Shown: positions 36,944-45,631 of the stretch, piece after piece
Position numbering within the stretch: position 1 is the first letter of the stretch
Layout of the letters: every line of letters begins with the position of its first letter
Assembly (NCBI RefSeq): GCF_024305245.1
Contig: NZ_JAMWYX010000004.1
Coordinates: 1-64,000, forward strand
Origin: Erythrobacter sp.
GTDB lineage: Bacteria > Pseudomonadota > Alphaproteobacteria > Sphingomonadales > Sphingomonadaceae
Reading direction: 5' to 3'
DNA: 64,000 bases
Notes under the pieces: generated by a model
Told to the model about the DNA's origin: nothing
What the model saw: only the letters and a program-made list of their open reading frames with translations
Databases searched by the model: none
Translations under genes and position numbers: made by a program

Positions 36944-37140
36944 GGTGTCTTTCGCCCTTCGCTCCTGCCTGTGACTGGACGTATGATCGGGTTCCGAAAC
37001 TGGCTGGCTGCGCCACCGATCCGGCCAATCTGTCACTAGGCGGACGCCGGTGGGGCGAAACTAACCCTGTTAAGGTCAGCCATCCGCCTGCCTGTCCTAT
37101 CGCTTCGTTGCGGCGCAATCAGGAGGAATCACAGCTAGCC

Positions 37141-38466
37141 ATGCCCGCCGGTTCGGCACTTTGCCCCCCGCAGCTTTCGCTGCTGATGGTGGTCCGCAAC
37201 GGAGCCGCGCATATCGACGCCGCAATCGCCTCGGCGCGGCGGCAGAGCCTGACGGAGCTGGAGATTCTGGTGGTCGATGACGGATCGACCGATGCGACCT
37301 GCGCGATCGTGCGCCGCCACGCTGCCGAAGATGCGCGCGTGCGGCTGGAGCCCGGCCCGCGGCAGGGGCTCGCCGCTGTCCGCAATCGCAGCCTTGAACT
37401 GGCGCGTGCGCCGTGGGCAGCCATCCTCGACAGTGACGACATCCTTCACCCGCACCACGCCCGCAACCTGCTGGACTTGGCCCGCCGCAGCGGTGCCTCG
37501 CTGGTGGCGGCGAACATGATCGCTTTCGATGCGGACAACGCCGCGCTGTTCGCGTCCGGCAGCGACTGGTCGGCGGAGCGCACCATCGAACTTGCGCCCT
37601 TCGTCGAGGCCGGACGGCTTGACCGTGCCGGAGTCTCGCTCGGTTACCTCAAGCCGCTGTTCCGGCGCGATGCGCTGGCCGCGCACGGCTTGCGCTATGA
37701 TGCGCGGCTGCGGATCGGGGAGGATTACGATCTGATCGAACGCACGCTGGCAAAGGGGCTGGCCTATGCGTTCTCGCCTGAACCGACCTATTTTTACCGC
37801 CGCCATTCCGGCTCGACCTCGTTCCGGTTGGGATGCGAGGATCTGCGCGCGCTGATCGCAGCCGAGGACGAACGCCCTTGCGCTGCGCCCGGCACGCCGT
37901 TGGCCGAAGCGCGCGCGGCGCGGCGGCATTCGCTGGTCGCGGCGCTGGCCCATGCCGAGGCGGTGGCGGACATCAAGGCGGGGCGCATTGCATCGGGTTG
38001 CGCACGCTTGCTGCGCGATCCGGCAGCGGCGCGATTGATGGTCCGCAGCGCGCGCGAAGGGCTGACACGGCGCATCGGGTTTCCCGCACGCGATCGGGCG
38101 AGCGCGCGCTGGGCGGCGGTTTTGTGCGGCGCGCCGCTGCCCGGCTCACGGATCGAGCGGGCGGCACGGCTGCTGGCCGGGCAGGGCTGCGACCTGCGGT
38201 GGATCGAGGATGCGCGCTGCGCCGATCCGCTGGTTCTGGCACAGGCGGGGCGCGGGGCATCGCTGGTGCTGGTGGCGGATGAAGATCAATGCGATCCCGC
38301 CGCCTTCGTGATCGCCGACCGTGCGCCGGTGATCGGCGACGGGTCGTTCTGCCACCCCCTGATCGATTCTGTGCTTCCTGCTCGGCCCGCGGAATTGCTG
38401 CGCTTCGCCGTTGCAGCAGACGTAGACGCACCGCGCAGCCGCGCACAGGCGGAGGTCGCGGCGTGA
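37141..38466 (+). CDS. glycosyltransferase family 2 protein with extra C-terminal domain
   Basis: 441 aa from the ATG at 37141. An AGGAGGA lies 13 bases upstream, rather far, but no better start is in frame. GT-A domain: LSLLMVVRNGAAHIDAAIAS, ILVVDDGSTDATCAIVRR, AILDSDDILHPHHARNLLDL, and RYDARLRIGEDYDLIERTLA. After about residue 240 comes a second Ala/Arg-rich region of roughly 200 residues without a recognised fold, partly like a degenerate nucleotide-binding half (AARLLAGQGCDLRWIEDARC). It is coupled by GTGA overlap to the next glycosyltransferase gene. Confidence 0.85.
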   Translation: MPAGSALCPPQLSLLMVVRNGAAHIDAAIASARRQSLTELEILVVDDGSTDATCAIVRRHAAEDARVRLEPGPRQGLAAVRNRSLELARAPWAAILDSDDILHPHHARNLLDLARRSGASLVAANMIAFDADNAALFASGSDWSAERTIELAPFVEAGRLDRAGVSLGYLKPLFRRDALAAHGLRYDARLRIGEDYDLIERTLAKGLAYAFSPEPTYFYRRHSGSTSFRLGCEDLRALIAAEDERPCAAPGTPLAEARAARRHSLVAALAHAEAVADIKAGRIASGCARLLRDPAAARLMVRSAREGLTRRIGFPARDRASARWAAVLCGAPLPGSRIERAARLLAGQGCDLRWIEDARCADPLVLAQAGRGASLVLVADEDQCDPAAFVIADRAPVIGDGSFCHPLIDSVLPARPAELLRFAVAADVDAPRSRAQAEVAA

Positions 38467-39764
38467 AGCAGGTGCTGATCGTCAGCCGCCAACGCCTGAT
38501 CGGGGCGACCAATGGGAGCTCGGCCTATCTGATCGGCCTTGCCCAGACGATCCGCGATGCGGGGATGGAACCGCATCTGTTGCAGCCATCGCCTGCCATC
38601 ATGGGCCGTATACCATTCTTCCGGACGCGCGAGGATATCGACGTGTTTGCCAGCCACAAGGTGCGCGGCGTCACCCGCATCGGCCGCTGGTTCGTATCCC
38701 GCGATCCCGCTGTGTGGCGCGATGCTGCCATCGGCGCTGCACGCGGGCTGGCGCGGCGGATTGGCTTCACCGGCGGCTGGACCCGCGACCGGCCACGTCC
38801 CTATGCGATTGCCGAGGAATGGAGCGAAGCCGACCGCGAATGGCTACGCACCGAAGCAAGCCCGCGCGACTGGGAGGTGGTCATCGCCGACTACGCGTTT
38901 CAGGCCGAAGCCTTCGGCGTGCTCGGCACGCCCCGCACCCGCAGCGCCATCATCATGCACGACCTGTTCCACGCCCGCCCGGCATCGGGCGAAGGCGGGG
39001 ATAAGGACAGCGTGGCCCTGCTGACCCGTGACGCGGAACTGGCGATGCTGGCGCGCGCCGGCACGGTGATCGCAATCCAGCAGGAAGAGGCCGCCTTTTT
39101 GCACGATGCCTTGCCCGCAAGCCGGATCGTCATCGCCCCCGCCGCGCACGAACCCGATCCTCCGCCTGCGCCGGGCGACCCTTTCCGCCTGCTGTTCGTC
39201 GGCAGCCGCACCGCGCCCAACACCCACGGTCTCGGCTGGTTTCTCGAACAATGCTGGCCGATGCTCATGGCCGCCTCGCCCGGCACCCGGCTCGATGTGG
39301 CGGGCACGGTCTGCACGGATTTCGCCGGAAGCGCGCCCGAAGGTGTGCGCCTGCTTGGCCTCGTCCCCGATCTTGACCCGTGTTACGCCGAGGCCGGGAT
39401 CGTGATCTCGCCGCTGCGGTTCGGGTCGGGGCTGAAGATCAAGCTGGTCGAGGCGCTGGCGAAGGGCCGCCCGGTGGTGGCGACCCCGGTGACGCTGCAG
39501 GGCGTGGCCGAGACGTGCGGTCGGGCGGTGATCGAAGCCGGAAGCGCGGAAGGCTTCGCTGCGGGCATCGTGGCACTGCAGCGCAGCGAGGATTTGCGCA
39601 CGCGGCTTTCTGCCGAAGCGTTGCGGGCGGTGACGCAGCACTTTGCGCCGCGCAGCGCACACCGCGCCTTTCGCGAATGGCTTCAGGATGCGGCGAAGGG
39701 TAGTGCCGGGCCGGGCAGGCTTCTGCCCCCCGATGCCAGCGCGCCGATCTCCTGCTTCCAGTAG
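38463..39764 (+). CDS. glycosyltransferase (GT-B, GT4-like)
   Basis: 433 aa from the GTG at 38463, overlapping the previous stop (GTGA). The N-terminal half begins VKQVLIVSRQRLIGATNGSS and includes IADYAFQAEAFGVL. The C-terminal half has RLLFVGSRTAPNTHGLGWFL, VRLLGLVPDLDPCYAEAGIV, and SPLRFGSGLKIKLVEALAKG, the Lys-Glu donor site seen in GT4/GT1-like transferases that use the pattern GTGLKxK. It forms an operon with the GT2 gene upstream. Its last 82 bases overlap the convergent ExoA-like gene. Confidence 0.87.
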   Translation: MKQVLIVSRQRLIGATNGSSAYLIGLAQTIRDAGMEPHLLQPSPAIMGRIPFFRTREDIDVFASHKVRGVTRIGRWFVSRDPAVWRDAAIGAARGLARRIGFTGGWTRDRPRPYAIAEEWSEADREWLRTEASPRDWEVVIADYAFQAEAFGVLGTPRTRSAIIMHDLFHARPASGEGGDKDSVALLTRDAELAMLARAGTVIAIQQEEAAFLHDALPASRIVIAPAAHEPDPPPAPGDPFRLLFVGSRTAPNTHGLGWFLEQCWPMLMAASPGTRLDVAGTVCTDFAGSAPEGVRLLGLVPDLDPCYAEAGIVISPLRFGSGLKIKLVEALAKGRPVVATPVTLQGVAETCGRAVIEAGSAEGFAAGIVALQRSEDLRTRLSAEALRAVTQHFAPRSAHRAFREWLQDAAKGSAGPGRLLPPDASAPISCFQ

Positions 39765-40711
39765 CCCGCCGACCAGCCAACATGCATGATCATCGCCGCG
39801 CTGCCCGCCCAGGCCGCGTCGGCACGCCGTTGGCGCAGCGCCAGCGCGATACCCCACGCCTGACATACGCCCGCCCATCCCAGCGCCGGTAACGCAAGCG
39901 CCGGGACGATCGGTGCGCCCAAAGCCAGCGCGCAGGCCGGGGCGACCGCCAGTGGCAAGGCCTGACGCGGGCGCAGGCGGCGCCGGTGACGCCGCGATGT
40001 GGCTGCGCGGCCAGCGCCATAGCGGAAATATTGCCGCAACAGACTGCGCAGCCCCCGGCGCGGAAAATAGGTCACCGGCAGGTCCGGCTCCAGCCAGATG
40101 CGCGCGCCGTTGGCGAGCAGCCTCAGGTCGAGTTCGGCATCTTCGTTGCAGGCCATGTTCTCGCAATAGCCTCCCGCGGCCACGAACGCGTCGCGCCGCA
40201 TCAGCGCATGGTGGCCATGATCGACCAGCCCGCCCGCTCCGCCGGTGCGGTGCGCCGCGCCTCCGGTGCCTAGCCGCGAGTTCTGCGCTGCTGCCACGCC
40301 GCGAGCGAACCCGCTCTCGGCATAGGTTTCCAGCCGGACCACCACCGCATCGACCGATTGTGTCTGCGCGGTTGCGATCAGGCGCGAGACATAGCGATCG
40401 GGATAGACGCCGTGTGCATCGATCCGCGCGATCCATGTCGCATCCGCGCCATAGCGTTCCACCGCACGGTTTATCCCGGCGCTCTGGATGCCGTCGGGAT
40501 TGTCCATCAGCACGATCCGGTCGCCTTGCGCGGCCATCTGCCGGATGATCGCGCGCGAGCCATCGGTGCTGCCCCCGTCGGCGACAACGATCCGCCGGTT
40601 GACCGGATCGGTCAGCAGGCCGCGCAGCAGCGGCGCGATGTGCTCCGCTTCGTTGAGGCATGGGATGATGGTGAGGACGGTGTCCTCTTCGCGGCTGAAG
40701 CTGGTGGTCAT
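39683..40711 (-). CDS. ExoA-like glycosyltransferase family 2 membrane protein
   Basis: 342 aa. The GT-A domain (TIIPCLNEAEHIAPLLRGLL, VADGGSTDGSRAII, RIDAHGVYPDRYV with its DxH variant, GGYCENMACNEDAELDLRL) is of the ExoA succinoglycan type. The C-terminal third has two to three hydrophobic segments (LALGAPIVPALALPALGWAG and others) that fix it to the inner membrane. It overlaps the upstream glycosyltransferase gene by 4 bases (ATGA) and the convergent GT4-like gene by 82 bases. Confidence 0.88.
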   Translation of the reverse strand: MTTSFSREEDTVLTIIPCLNEAEHIAPLLRGLLTDPVNRRIVVADGGSTDGSRAIIRQMAAQGDRIVLMDNPDGIQSAGINRAVERYGADATWIARIDAHGVYPDRYVSRLIATAQTQSVDAVVVRLETYAESGFARGVAAAQNSRLGTGGAAHRTGGAGGLVDHGHHALMRRDAFVAAGGYCENMACNEDAELDLRLLANGARIWLEPDLPVTYFPRRGLRSLLRQYFRYGAGRAATSRRHRRRLRPRQALPLAVAPACALALGAPIVPALALPALGWAGVCQAWGIALALRQRRADAAWAGSAAMIMHVGWSAGYWKQEIGALASGGRSLPGPALPFAAS

Positions 40712-41814
40712 GCGGCGACTGATCCTATGAGGCGTGCGACAAGGCGCTGATGGTCAGGTGGGGCGAAGGCGATCCGGTCTGCAGGCAGCGCCGCGACCTT
40801 CCGGCGCAGTGCCCGGAATTGGTCTGCGTCCATCGCTGCAAGCAGCGGGCCGATGTCGGCGCCGTCCGTCAGGGTCACCCCGACATCGGCTTCTTCCAGC
40901 CAGCGCCCGGTTTCCACGCCCGCCAGCGCGATCGGCACCGCGCCGTGGGCGATGCTTTCATACAGGCGATTGGGAAGCAGCCAGCGTGAATTGAGGCCCT
41001 CTTCGAAATAGTCGATGCACCATGCGAAATGCACGCGGGCGTAAAGCCGGGGCAGGTCGTCCGGACGATAGGCTCCGGCAAATTCCACGCCGTCCAGCGA
41101 TGCGATCTCGCGCTCGAAATCGGGAAACTCGCTGGCCGAGGGGATGCCTGCGATCAGCACGCCGATGCGCCCCTGCGATCCGGCGGCGATCCGGCTCAGC
41201 AGGTCGAGGCTGCGGCGGCAGCGCAACATCCCGAACCAGCCGAGGATCCAGCGCCCTTCCGGCGCTTGCCCGGCGAGCGCGGCGGGCATCGCCGCGACCT
41301 TGTTTTCGACCAGTTCGATCGGCCCGCGATGATGCTGACGGTGCCGGAAATAGCTGCGTTCGAACGCGGGCGAGCTGACCAGCACCAGATCGACTTTCCG
41401 CAGCAGCCACCGTTCGATCGCGCGCATCGCCTTGCCCGCCATGCCGCTGCCCAGCATCAGCCGGTGAATGTCGAGGCATTCGTAAACCAGCCGCTGACCC
41501 GATTGCCGCAGCCGGGCGGCGATGATCAGCATTTCGAGATTGCGCGCGATCACGACGTTCGCGTTCCGGACCAGCGGGGCAAGCCGTCCGGGTGCCAGCA
41601 GTACCAGCAGCACCAGCAGCGCGCGCCGGGCCAGCCGGGCATCCTCGGTCCGGCCCAGAGCAAGCGGCTGCGTGCCTGCTACCCGGTCGGGCGGCGGTCG
41701 GCGGAAGAAGCCCGCCAGCCGGACATCGCCGCCACCGCCCGTCAGACTGGCGACCCGCCGCGCAACGGCAGCATCCCCCAGATCATGGACGAGATAGGCG
41801 ATCGTAACTGGCAC
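40708..41814 (-). CDS. putative glycosyltransferase (GT-B)
   Basis: 368 aa from a GTG at 41814 (reads MPVTIAYLVHDLGDAAVARR); ATG at 41850 or 41895 would add residues that do not look conserved. It resembles GT-B enzymes of exopolysaccharide loci: NLEMLIIAARLRQSGQRLVYE, RWILGWFGMLRCRRSLDLL, and a donor half with WCIDYFEEGLNSRWLLPNRL and YESIAHGAVPIALAG (Glu near the nucleotide sugar). The exact family is not certain. It is translationally coupled to the ExoA-like gene and divergent from the Wzc-like gene. Confidence 0.8.
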   Translation of the reverse strand: MPVTIAYLVHDLGDAAVARRVASLTGGGGDVRLAGFFRRPPPDRVAGTQPLALGRTEDARLARRALLVLLVLLAPGRLAPLVRNANVVIARNLEMLIIAARLRQSGQRLVYECLDIHRLMLGSGMAGKAMRAIERWLLRKVDLVLVSSPAFERSYFRHRQHHRGPIELVENKVAAMPAALAGQAPEGRWILGWFGMLRCRRSLDLLSRIAAGSQGRIGVLIAGIPSASEFPDFEREIASLDGVEFAGAYRPDDLPRLYARVHFAWCIDYFEEGLNSRWLLPNRLYESIAHGAVPIALAGVETGRWLEEADVGVTLTDGADIGPLLAAMDADQFRALRRKVAALPADRIAFAPPDHQRLVARLIGSVAA

Positions 41815-41981
41815 TGGCCCCCCTGGACTGTGTAATCGGCCCAGCGCCATGTGGCCCAGCCCTGCCGCGCTGGAATTCAAGCGGGTTGCCAACATCGGTT
41901 AGGGACGTATGCGCGGGAACGAGGCACCCCTTCGGCGGCCGTGCAGTCGGCGCGGAAACGTCAGAAAAAGGGGAAACGCGC

Positions 41982-44249
41982 TTGGCGGCAACCGCATACG
42001 GGCTCGTCGAAAACAGGACAGATGCAGCGGGATCGGCGAACGCGCCGCCCGCTGGCACGTCTGCTGCGCACGACAACCAGCGGCATGGCCCTTCCGGTGG
42101 CGGAGGCGGCGGCTCGGGCGGTGGCTCGGGCGGCGGCGGAGGGGCACCATTCCTTCCCGATCCGGGCTTTCTGTGGCTGGTGTTCCGCCGCCGCCTGTGG
42201 CTGTTTCTCTGCGTGGTGGCGGGCGTGCTGGCGCTGGTCGCGGCCTACACGCTGACCCGGCCCGAACTCTATTCGGCCACCGCGAGCGTGCTGATCGAGC
42301 CGCGTCAGCCCGAAGTGCTCGAATCCGATCCGGTCTCGCCCGAACTGGCCAGCGATACCAACGTGATCGATACCGAAGTCGAAATCCTCTCCTCGCGCCG
42401 TCTTGCCGGACGCGTGGCCGAAGCGCTCAGGCTGCATACCTGGCCGCAATTCGCCGGGGCCAGAGTTCCGCCGACAGCCGCCGATGAGCCGGGCACCCAC
42501 CCGCTGGCCGGTGCGGTGCTGGCGCGGATGGACATCCGGCGCTCCGGCCTCACCTATCTGATCGACATCAAGGCAGAGGCCGAGACTCCCGAACTCGCCG
42601 CCGCGCTCGCCAACGAGTATGCCAAACAATATCTGGCGCAACAGGAGGACCGGAAGGCAGGCACGTCGCAGGAGGCGCAGGAGTTCCTGCAGACCCGGCT
42701 GACGGAGCTGCGCCGGAACGTGGCCCAGGCCGACGCCGCGCTGCAGAACTACATGATCCGCAACGGGCTGATGAGCGCCGAGGGCGCGACCATGGCCGAA
42801 CAGGAAGTGTCCGTCCTCAATCAGGAAATCTCATCTGCCCGCGCCTTGCTGGCGGAAAAGGAGGGGCAGCTTGCCGCGGCGCGCAACCGGATCGGGCGCG
42901 GCGGAGGCGGGGCGGAGGTTCCCGCGGCACTGCAATCGGGCACGGTCGCCCAATTGCGCGCGCGTGAGGCGGAACTGACCGGCGAGGTCGCCCGGCTCGA
43001 AAACCGGCTCGGCGATCAGCACCCCGAACTGCGCCGTGCGCGGGGCGAACTGGTCGATATCCGCAGTCAGATCCAGCAGCAGATCGACCGGGTGATGTCG
43101 TCGCTCGAATCCGATGTGCAGGCCGCCCGTTCGCGCCTCGCTTCGCTCGAAGCCAGCCAGCAACGCGCACGCGGCTCGCTGGCATCGAACAATTCCGCGC
43201 AGGCAGGCTTCCTCCAGCTCGAACGCGATGCCGAGGCTGCGCGGCAGATCTACGAGACCTTCCTGCGCCGTTCGCAGGATGTCGAGGCGCAATCCGGGTT
43301 GATCCGGCCCGATGCCTCGATCGAATCGCTCGCCCGCGTTCCGGTCATGCCGTCATCGCCCAGCTACCCGCTGGCGACTGTTGGCGGCCTGACGCTTGCG
43401 CTGATCCTCGGCTTCATGGCCATCGGCGGCGCGGAATATCTCGACGCGCGCATCCGCACCCGCAATGATGTGGAGCGGCGGCTGGGGCTGGCCTATGCCG
43501 GCGCCGTGCCCGAGCTGGACAGCACCGTGAAGCGCTCCGTGCGCGGTGAATTGCCTTACGAATACATGCTGGATCATCCGCAATCGAAGTTCACCGAGGC
43601 GATCCGCGCGCTCAAGAACACCTTGCTTCTCGGGCAGGGCAGCGCCGCGGGGCGCAGCATTGCCGTCACCTCCGCGCTCCCGCGCGAGGGCAAGTCGACC
43701 ACCGCGATCTGTCTGGCGCGATTGCTGGCGGATTCGGGTGTGCGCACCGTGCTGGTCGATTGCGATTCGCGCCGCCACGCGGTGAGCGATGCCTTTCTGG
43801 CTGAAGATTGGGACGGTTTCGGCCAATATCTGCGGCGCGAAGTTCCGCTGGCGCAGGCGTTGGCGGTGGACGAGCGCACCGGACTGTCGGTGCTCGGTTC
43901 GCGCCACGCCGATCACAACGGACGCGAGCTGTTTGTGCAGGTGCCGCTGACCGAGATGCTCGACGAACTGGCTTTGCGGTTCGAAGTGGTGGTGCTCGAT
44001 ACCGCGCCGGTGCTGGGTGTCGCCGAAACGCGGCTGATCGCAGCGGAGGTGGGGCAGGTGCTGATGCTGGCGCGCTGGCGCGACACGTCGATCAAGGCGG
44101 CCGAGACCGCTGCCGACCTGCTGCTCGCCGCCGATGCCAACCTGACCGGCGTAGCGTTGACACGGGTCGATGTGCGCAAATACGGCAGCACCGGCCAGCA
44201 GGACGTCTATTCATACCACAACAAGTTCGCCGGCTATTATGTCGATTGA
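41982..44249 (+). CDS. Wzc-like polysaccharide co-polymerase and BY-kinase
   Basis: 755 aa from a TTG at 41982, which has AAGGGGA 7 bases upstream; another TTG at 41886 has no such site. A cytoplasmic leader includes a Gly/Ser tract (residues about 36-54). The first membrane helix (LWLFLCVVAGVLALVAAYTL) opens the Wzz domain, a large periplasmic coiled-coil region follows, and the second helix is LATVGGLTLALILGFMAIGG. The cytoplasmic kinase has Walker A ALPREGKSTT, Walker A' VLVDCDSR, and Walker B VVVLDTAPVLG. A Tyr cluster ends the protein (KYGSTGQQDVYSYHNKFAGY). It should set chain length and drive export with the OPX lipoprotein through cycles of tyrosine phosphorylation. Confidence 0.93.
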   Translation: MAATAYGLVENRTDAAGSANAPPAGTSAAHDNQRHGPSGGGGGGSGGGSGGGGGAPFLPDPGFLWLVFRRRLWLFLCVVAGVLALVAAYTLTRPELYSATASVLIEPRQPEVLESDPVSPELASDTNVIDTEVEILSSRRLAGRVAEALRLHTWPQFAGARVPPTAADEPGTHPLAGAVLARMDIRRSGLTYLIDIKAEAETPELAAALANEYAKQYLAQQEDRKAGTSQEAQEFLQTRLTELRRNVAQADAALQNYMIRNGLMSAEGATMAEQEVSVLNQEISSARALLAEKEGQLAAARNRIGRGGGGAEVPAALQSGTVAQLRAREAELTGEVARLENRLGDQHPELRRARGELVDIRSQIQQQIDRVMSSLESDVQAARSRLASLEASQQRARGSLASNNSAQAGFLQLERDAEAARQIYETFLRRSQDVEAQSGLIRPDASIESLARVPVMPSSPSYPLATVGGLTLALILGFMAIGGAEYLDARIRTRNDVERRLGLAYAGAVPELDSTVKRSVRGELPYEYMLDHPQSKFTEAIRALKNTLLLGQGSAAGRSIAVTSALPREGKSTTAICLARLLADSGVRTVLVDCDSRRHAVSDAFLAEDWDGFGQYLRREVPLAQALAVDERTGLSVLGSRHADHNGRELFVQVPLTEMLDELALRFEVVVLDTAPVLGVAETRLIAAEVGQVLMLARWRDTSIKAAETAADLLLAADANLTGVALTRVDVRKYGSTGQQDVYSYHNKFAGYYVD
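42102..42150 (+). repeat. Gly/Ser codon repeat in the Wzc-like gene
   Basis: A G-rich run of GGC/GGT/GGA codons with spaced TCG codons encodes the Gly/Ser tract before the first membrane helix. Such a tract is prone to slippage and length variation. Confidence 0.7.
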
Positions 44250-44273
44250 TCGGCCGGATTAGGCGACAGGGTA

Positions 44274-44300
44274 TCCGGGTGGACTAGAAAGCCACCCGGA
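44274..44300. terminator. hairpin between convergent Wzc-like and barrel genes
   Basis: TCCGGGTGG (44274-44282) pairs with CCACCCGGA (44292-44300) around a 9-base loop that contains the stop codon of the minus-strand barrel gene. No T-run is obvious. It is likely a shared transcription stop. Confidence 0.55.
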
Positions 44301-45561
44301 CCCCTGCCATCACCCTGTTGCGGGCGAAGTCGCGAAAGAAATCCCCGTCCGAGAACCGCTCGAACCGGTCCGCCCGCGCGAACACGCGCAGGTTGCGGTT
44401 CAGCCGCCAGGTGGTTTCTGCCATCAGCATATATTCCTGCGCGCTCACGTCGATCTGGCCGATCGTGTCGATCTGGGCATACGACGCCTGACCTTCCAGC
44501 ACCACATTGCGCAGCAATTCGTGTTCGACCACCAGCCGCGCCTGACTGCGAACATTGCCGCTGACCAGTTGCGATCCGCCTTCCTCGACTTGCCGGTCGG
44601 CAAACAGACGAAGCGTGGTGAGCGGCGTCACCGACCAGTCGAGATTGGCCCCGAAGGATACGCCGGTGAGGCCCCGGGCAGACGGATCGTCGACATCGCG
44701 GTGCAGCACGCCCGCCCGGATCTCGCCGGACAGGAGATTGTCGAGCTCGAGCCGGACCCCGGCTTCGAGCGAATAGCCCGTCGTGTCCCGATCGAACGGG
44801 TCGGGCTCTTCTTCCTCGCCGGTGAACGACAGCCGGTCGACCTGCCCGCGCAGCAGCCCCGATACGCGCGGTGAAATCTCCAGCGCTGCGGTCAGCGAAC
44901 CGCGCAGATAGGTCGAATCGCGGAAATCCTGTTCCAGCACGCCCCCGCCCTGCGCCGGCACGTCATCGAAATCGAGCAGCACGATTTGCGCATCGCCGGT
45001 CAGTTGGAGCGCGCCGAAATCATGCGCTACGGCGGCGAGCGCATCCGCGCGGCGGAATCGCGTCGGCTGGAGCGCGGCGCGGGCACTGGCGATATTGGCG
45101 CGGTTTTCGACGAGCGAATCGATCGATGCGACCACCCGTGCGGAGGTGTCGCGATCAATGTCCAACCGCCCGTTGATCCGCGCACCGCCCTCCATCGCAT
45201 CTTCGCTCGACAGGCGGGCGTGGAAGTTCTGCTGGATATAGGCATTGGCCTCGAGGCTGTGGCGCTGCCACTGGGACTCGATCCTAGCCGCGCCCCTGAC
45301 CGTGAGTTCGACATCGTCCTCGCCGCCGCCGGGCAGGGCAAGGATGTTGTCGTCATATTCGATCCGCGCCTCGGCGCTGGGATAGAGCAGAAAGCTGCCG
45401 ATCCGCCCGCCGATAGGTTCGTAATCGTCGAGTTCGCGCTGGCCGGGGCTGGGCGGCGCGTCCTGCGCATGCGCTGCTGTATGGATAGTCGTGCCGAGCA
45501 GCAAACCGGCGAGGACGATGCCCCCCTTTGCGTAGGCCCTTGTCTGGCGCAGTCGGTGCAT
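44284..45561 (-). CDS. outer-membrane beta-barrel protein of the exopolysaccharide locus
   Basis: 425 aa with a signal peptide (GGIVLAGLLLGTTIHTAAHA, cleaved before QDAPP). The mature protein alternates polar and hydrophobic residues, with many predicted strands (AEARIEYDDNILALPG; LTVRGAARIESQWQRHSLEA) and a final strand ending in Phe (RVMAGVRVAF), the insertion signal of outer-membrane barrels. It resembles the beta-barrel porin 2 family found in sphingan-type clusters. It may form the outer-membrane exit pore with the short OPX lipoprotein. The start is the ATG at 45561. Confidence 0.83.
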   Translation of the reverse strand: MHRLRQTRAYAKGGIVLAGLLLGTTIHTAAHAQDAPPSPGQRELDDYEPIGGRIGSFLLYPSAEARIEYDDNILALPGGGEDDVELTVRGAARIESQWQRHSLEANAYIQQNFHARLSSEDAMEGGARINGRLDIDRDTSARVVASIDSLVENRANIASARAALQPTRFRRADALAAVAHDFGALQLTGDAQIVLLDFDDVPAQGGGVLEQDFRDSTYLRGSLTAALEISPRVSGLLRGQVDRLSFTGEEEEPDPFDRDTTGYSLEAGVRLELDNLLSGEIRAGVLHRDVDDPSARGLTGVSFGANLDWSVTPLTTLRLFADRQVEEGGSQLVSGNVRSQARLVVEHELLRNVVLEGQASYAQIDTIGQIDVSAQEYMLMAETTWRLNRNLRVFARADRFERFSDGDFFRDFARNRVMAGVRVAF

Positions 45562-45631
45562 TGGTCCCCCCTTTTCTGTGTTTTTCTGTTGCGGGATTTG
45601 TCGCAGGTGCGGCGTTAGGCACTTACATAAA

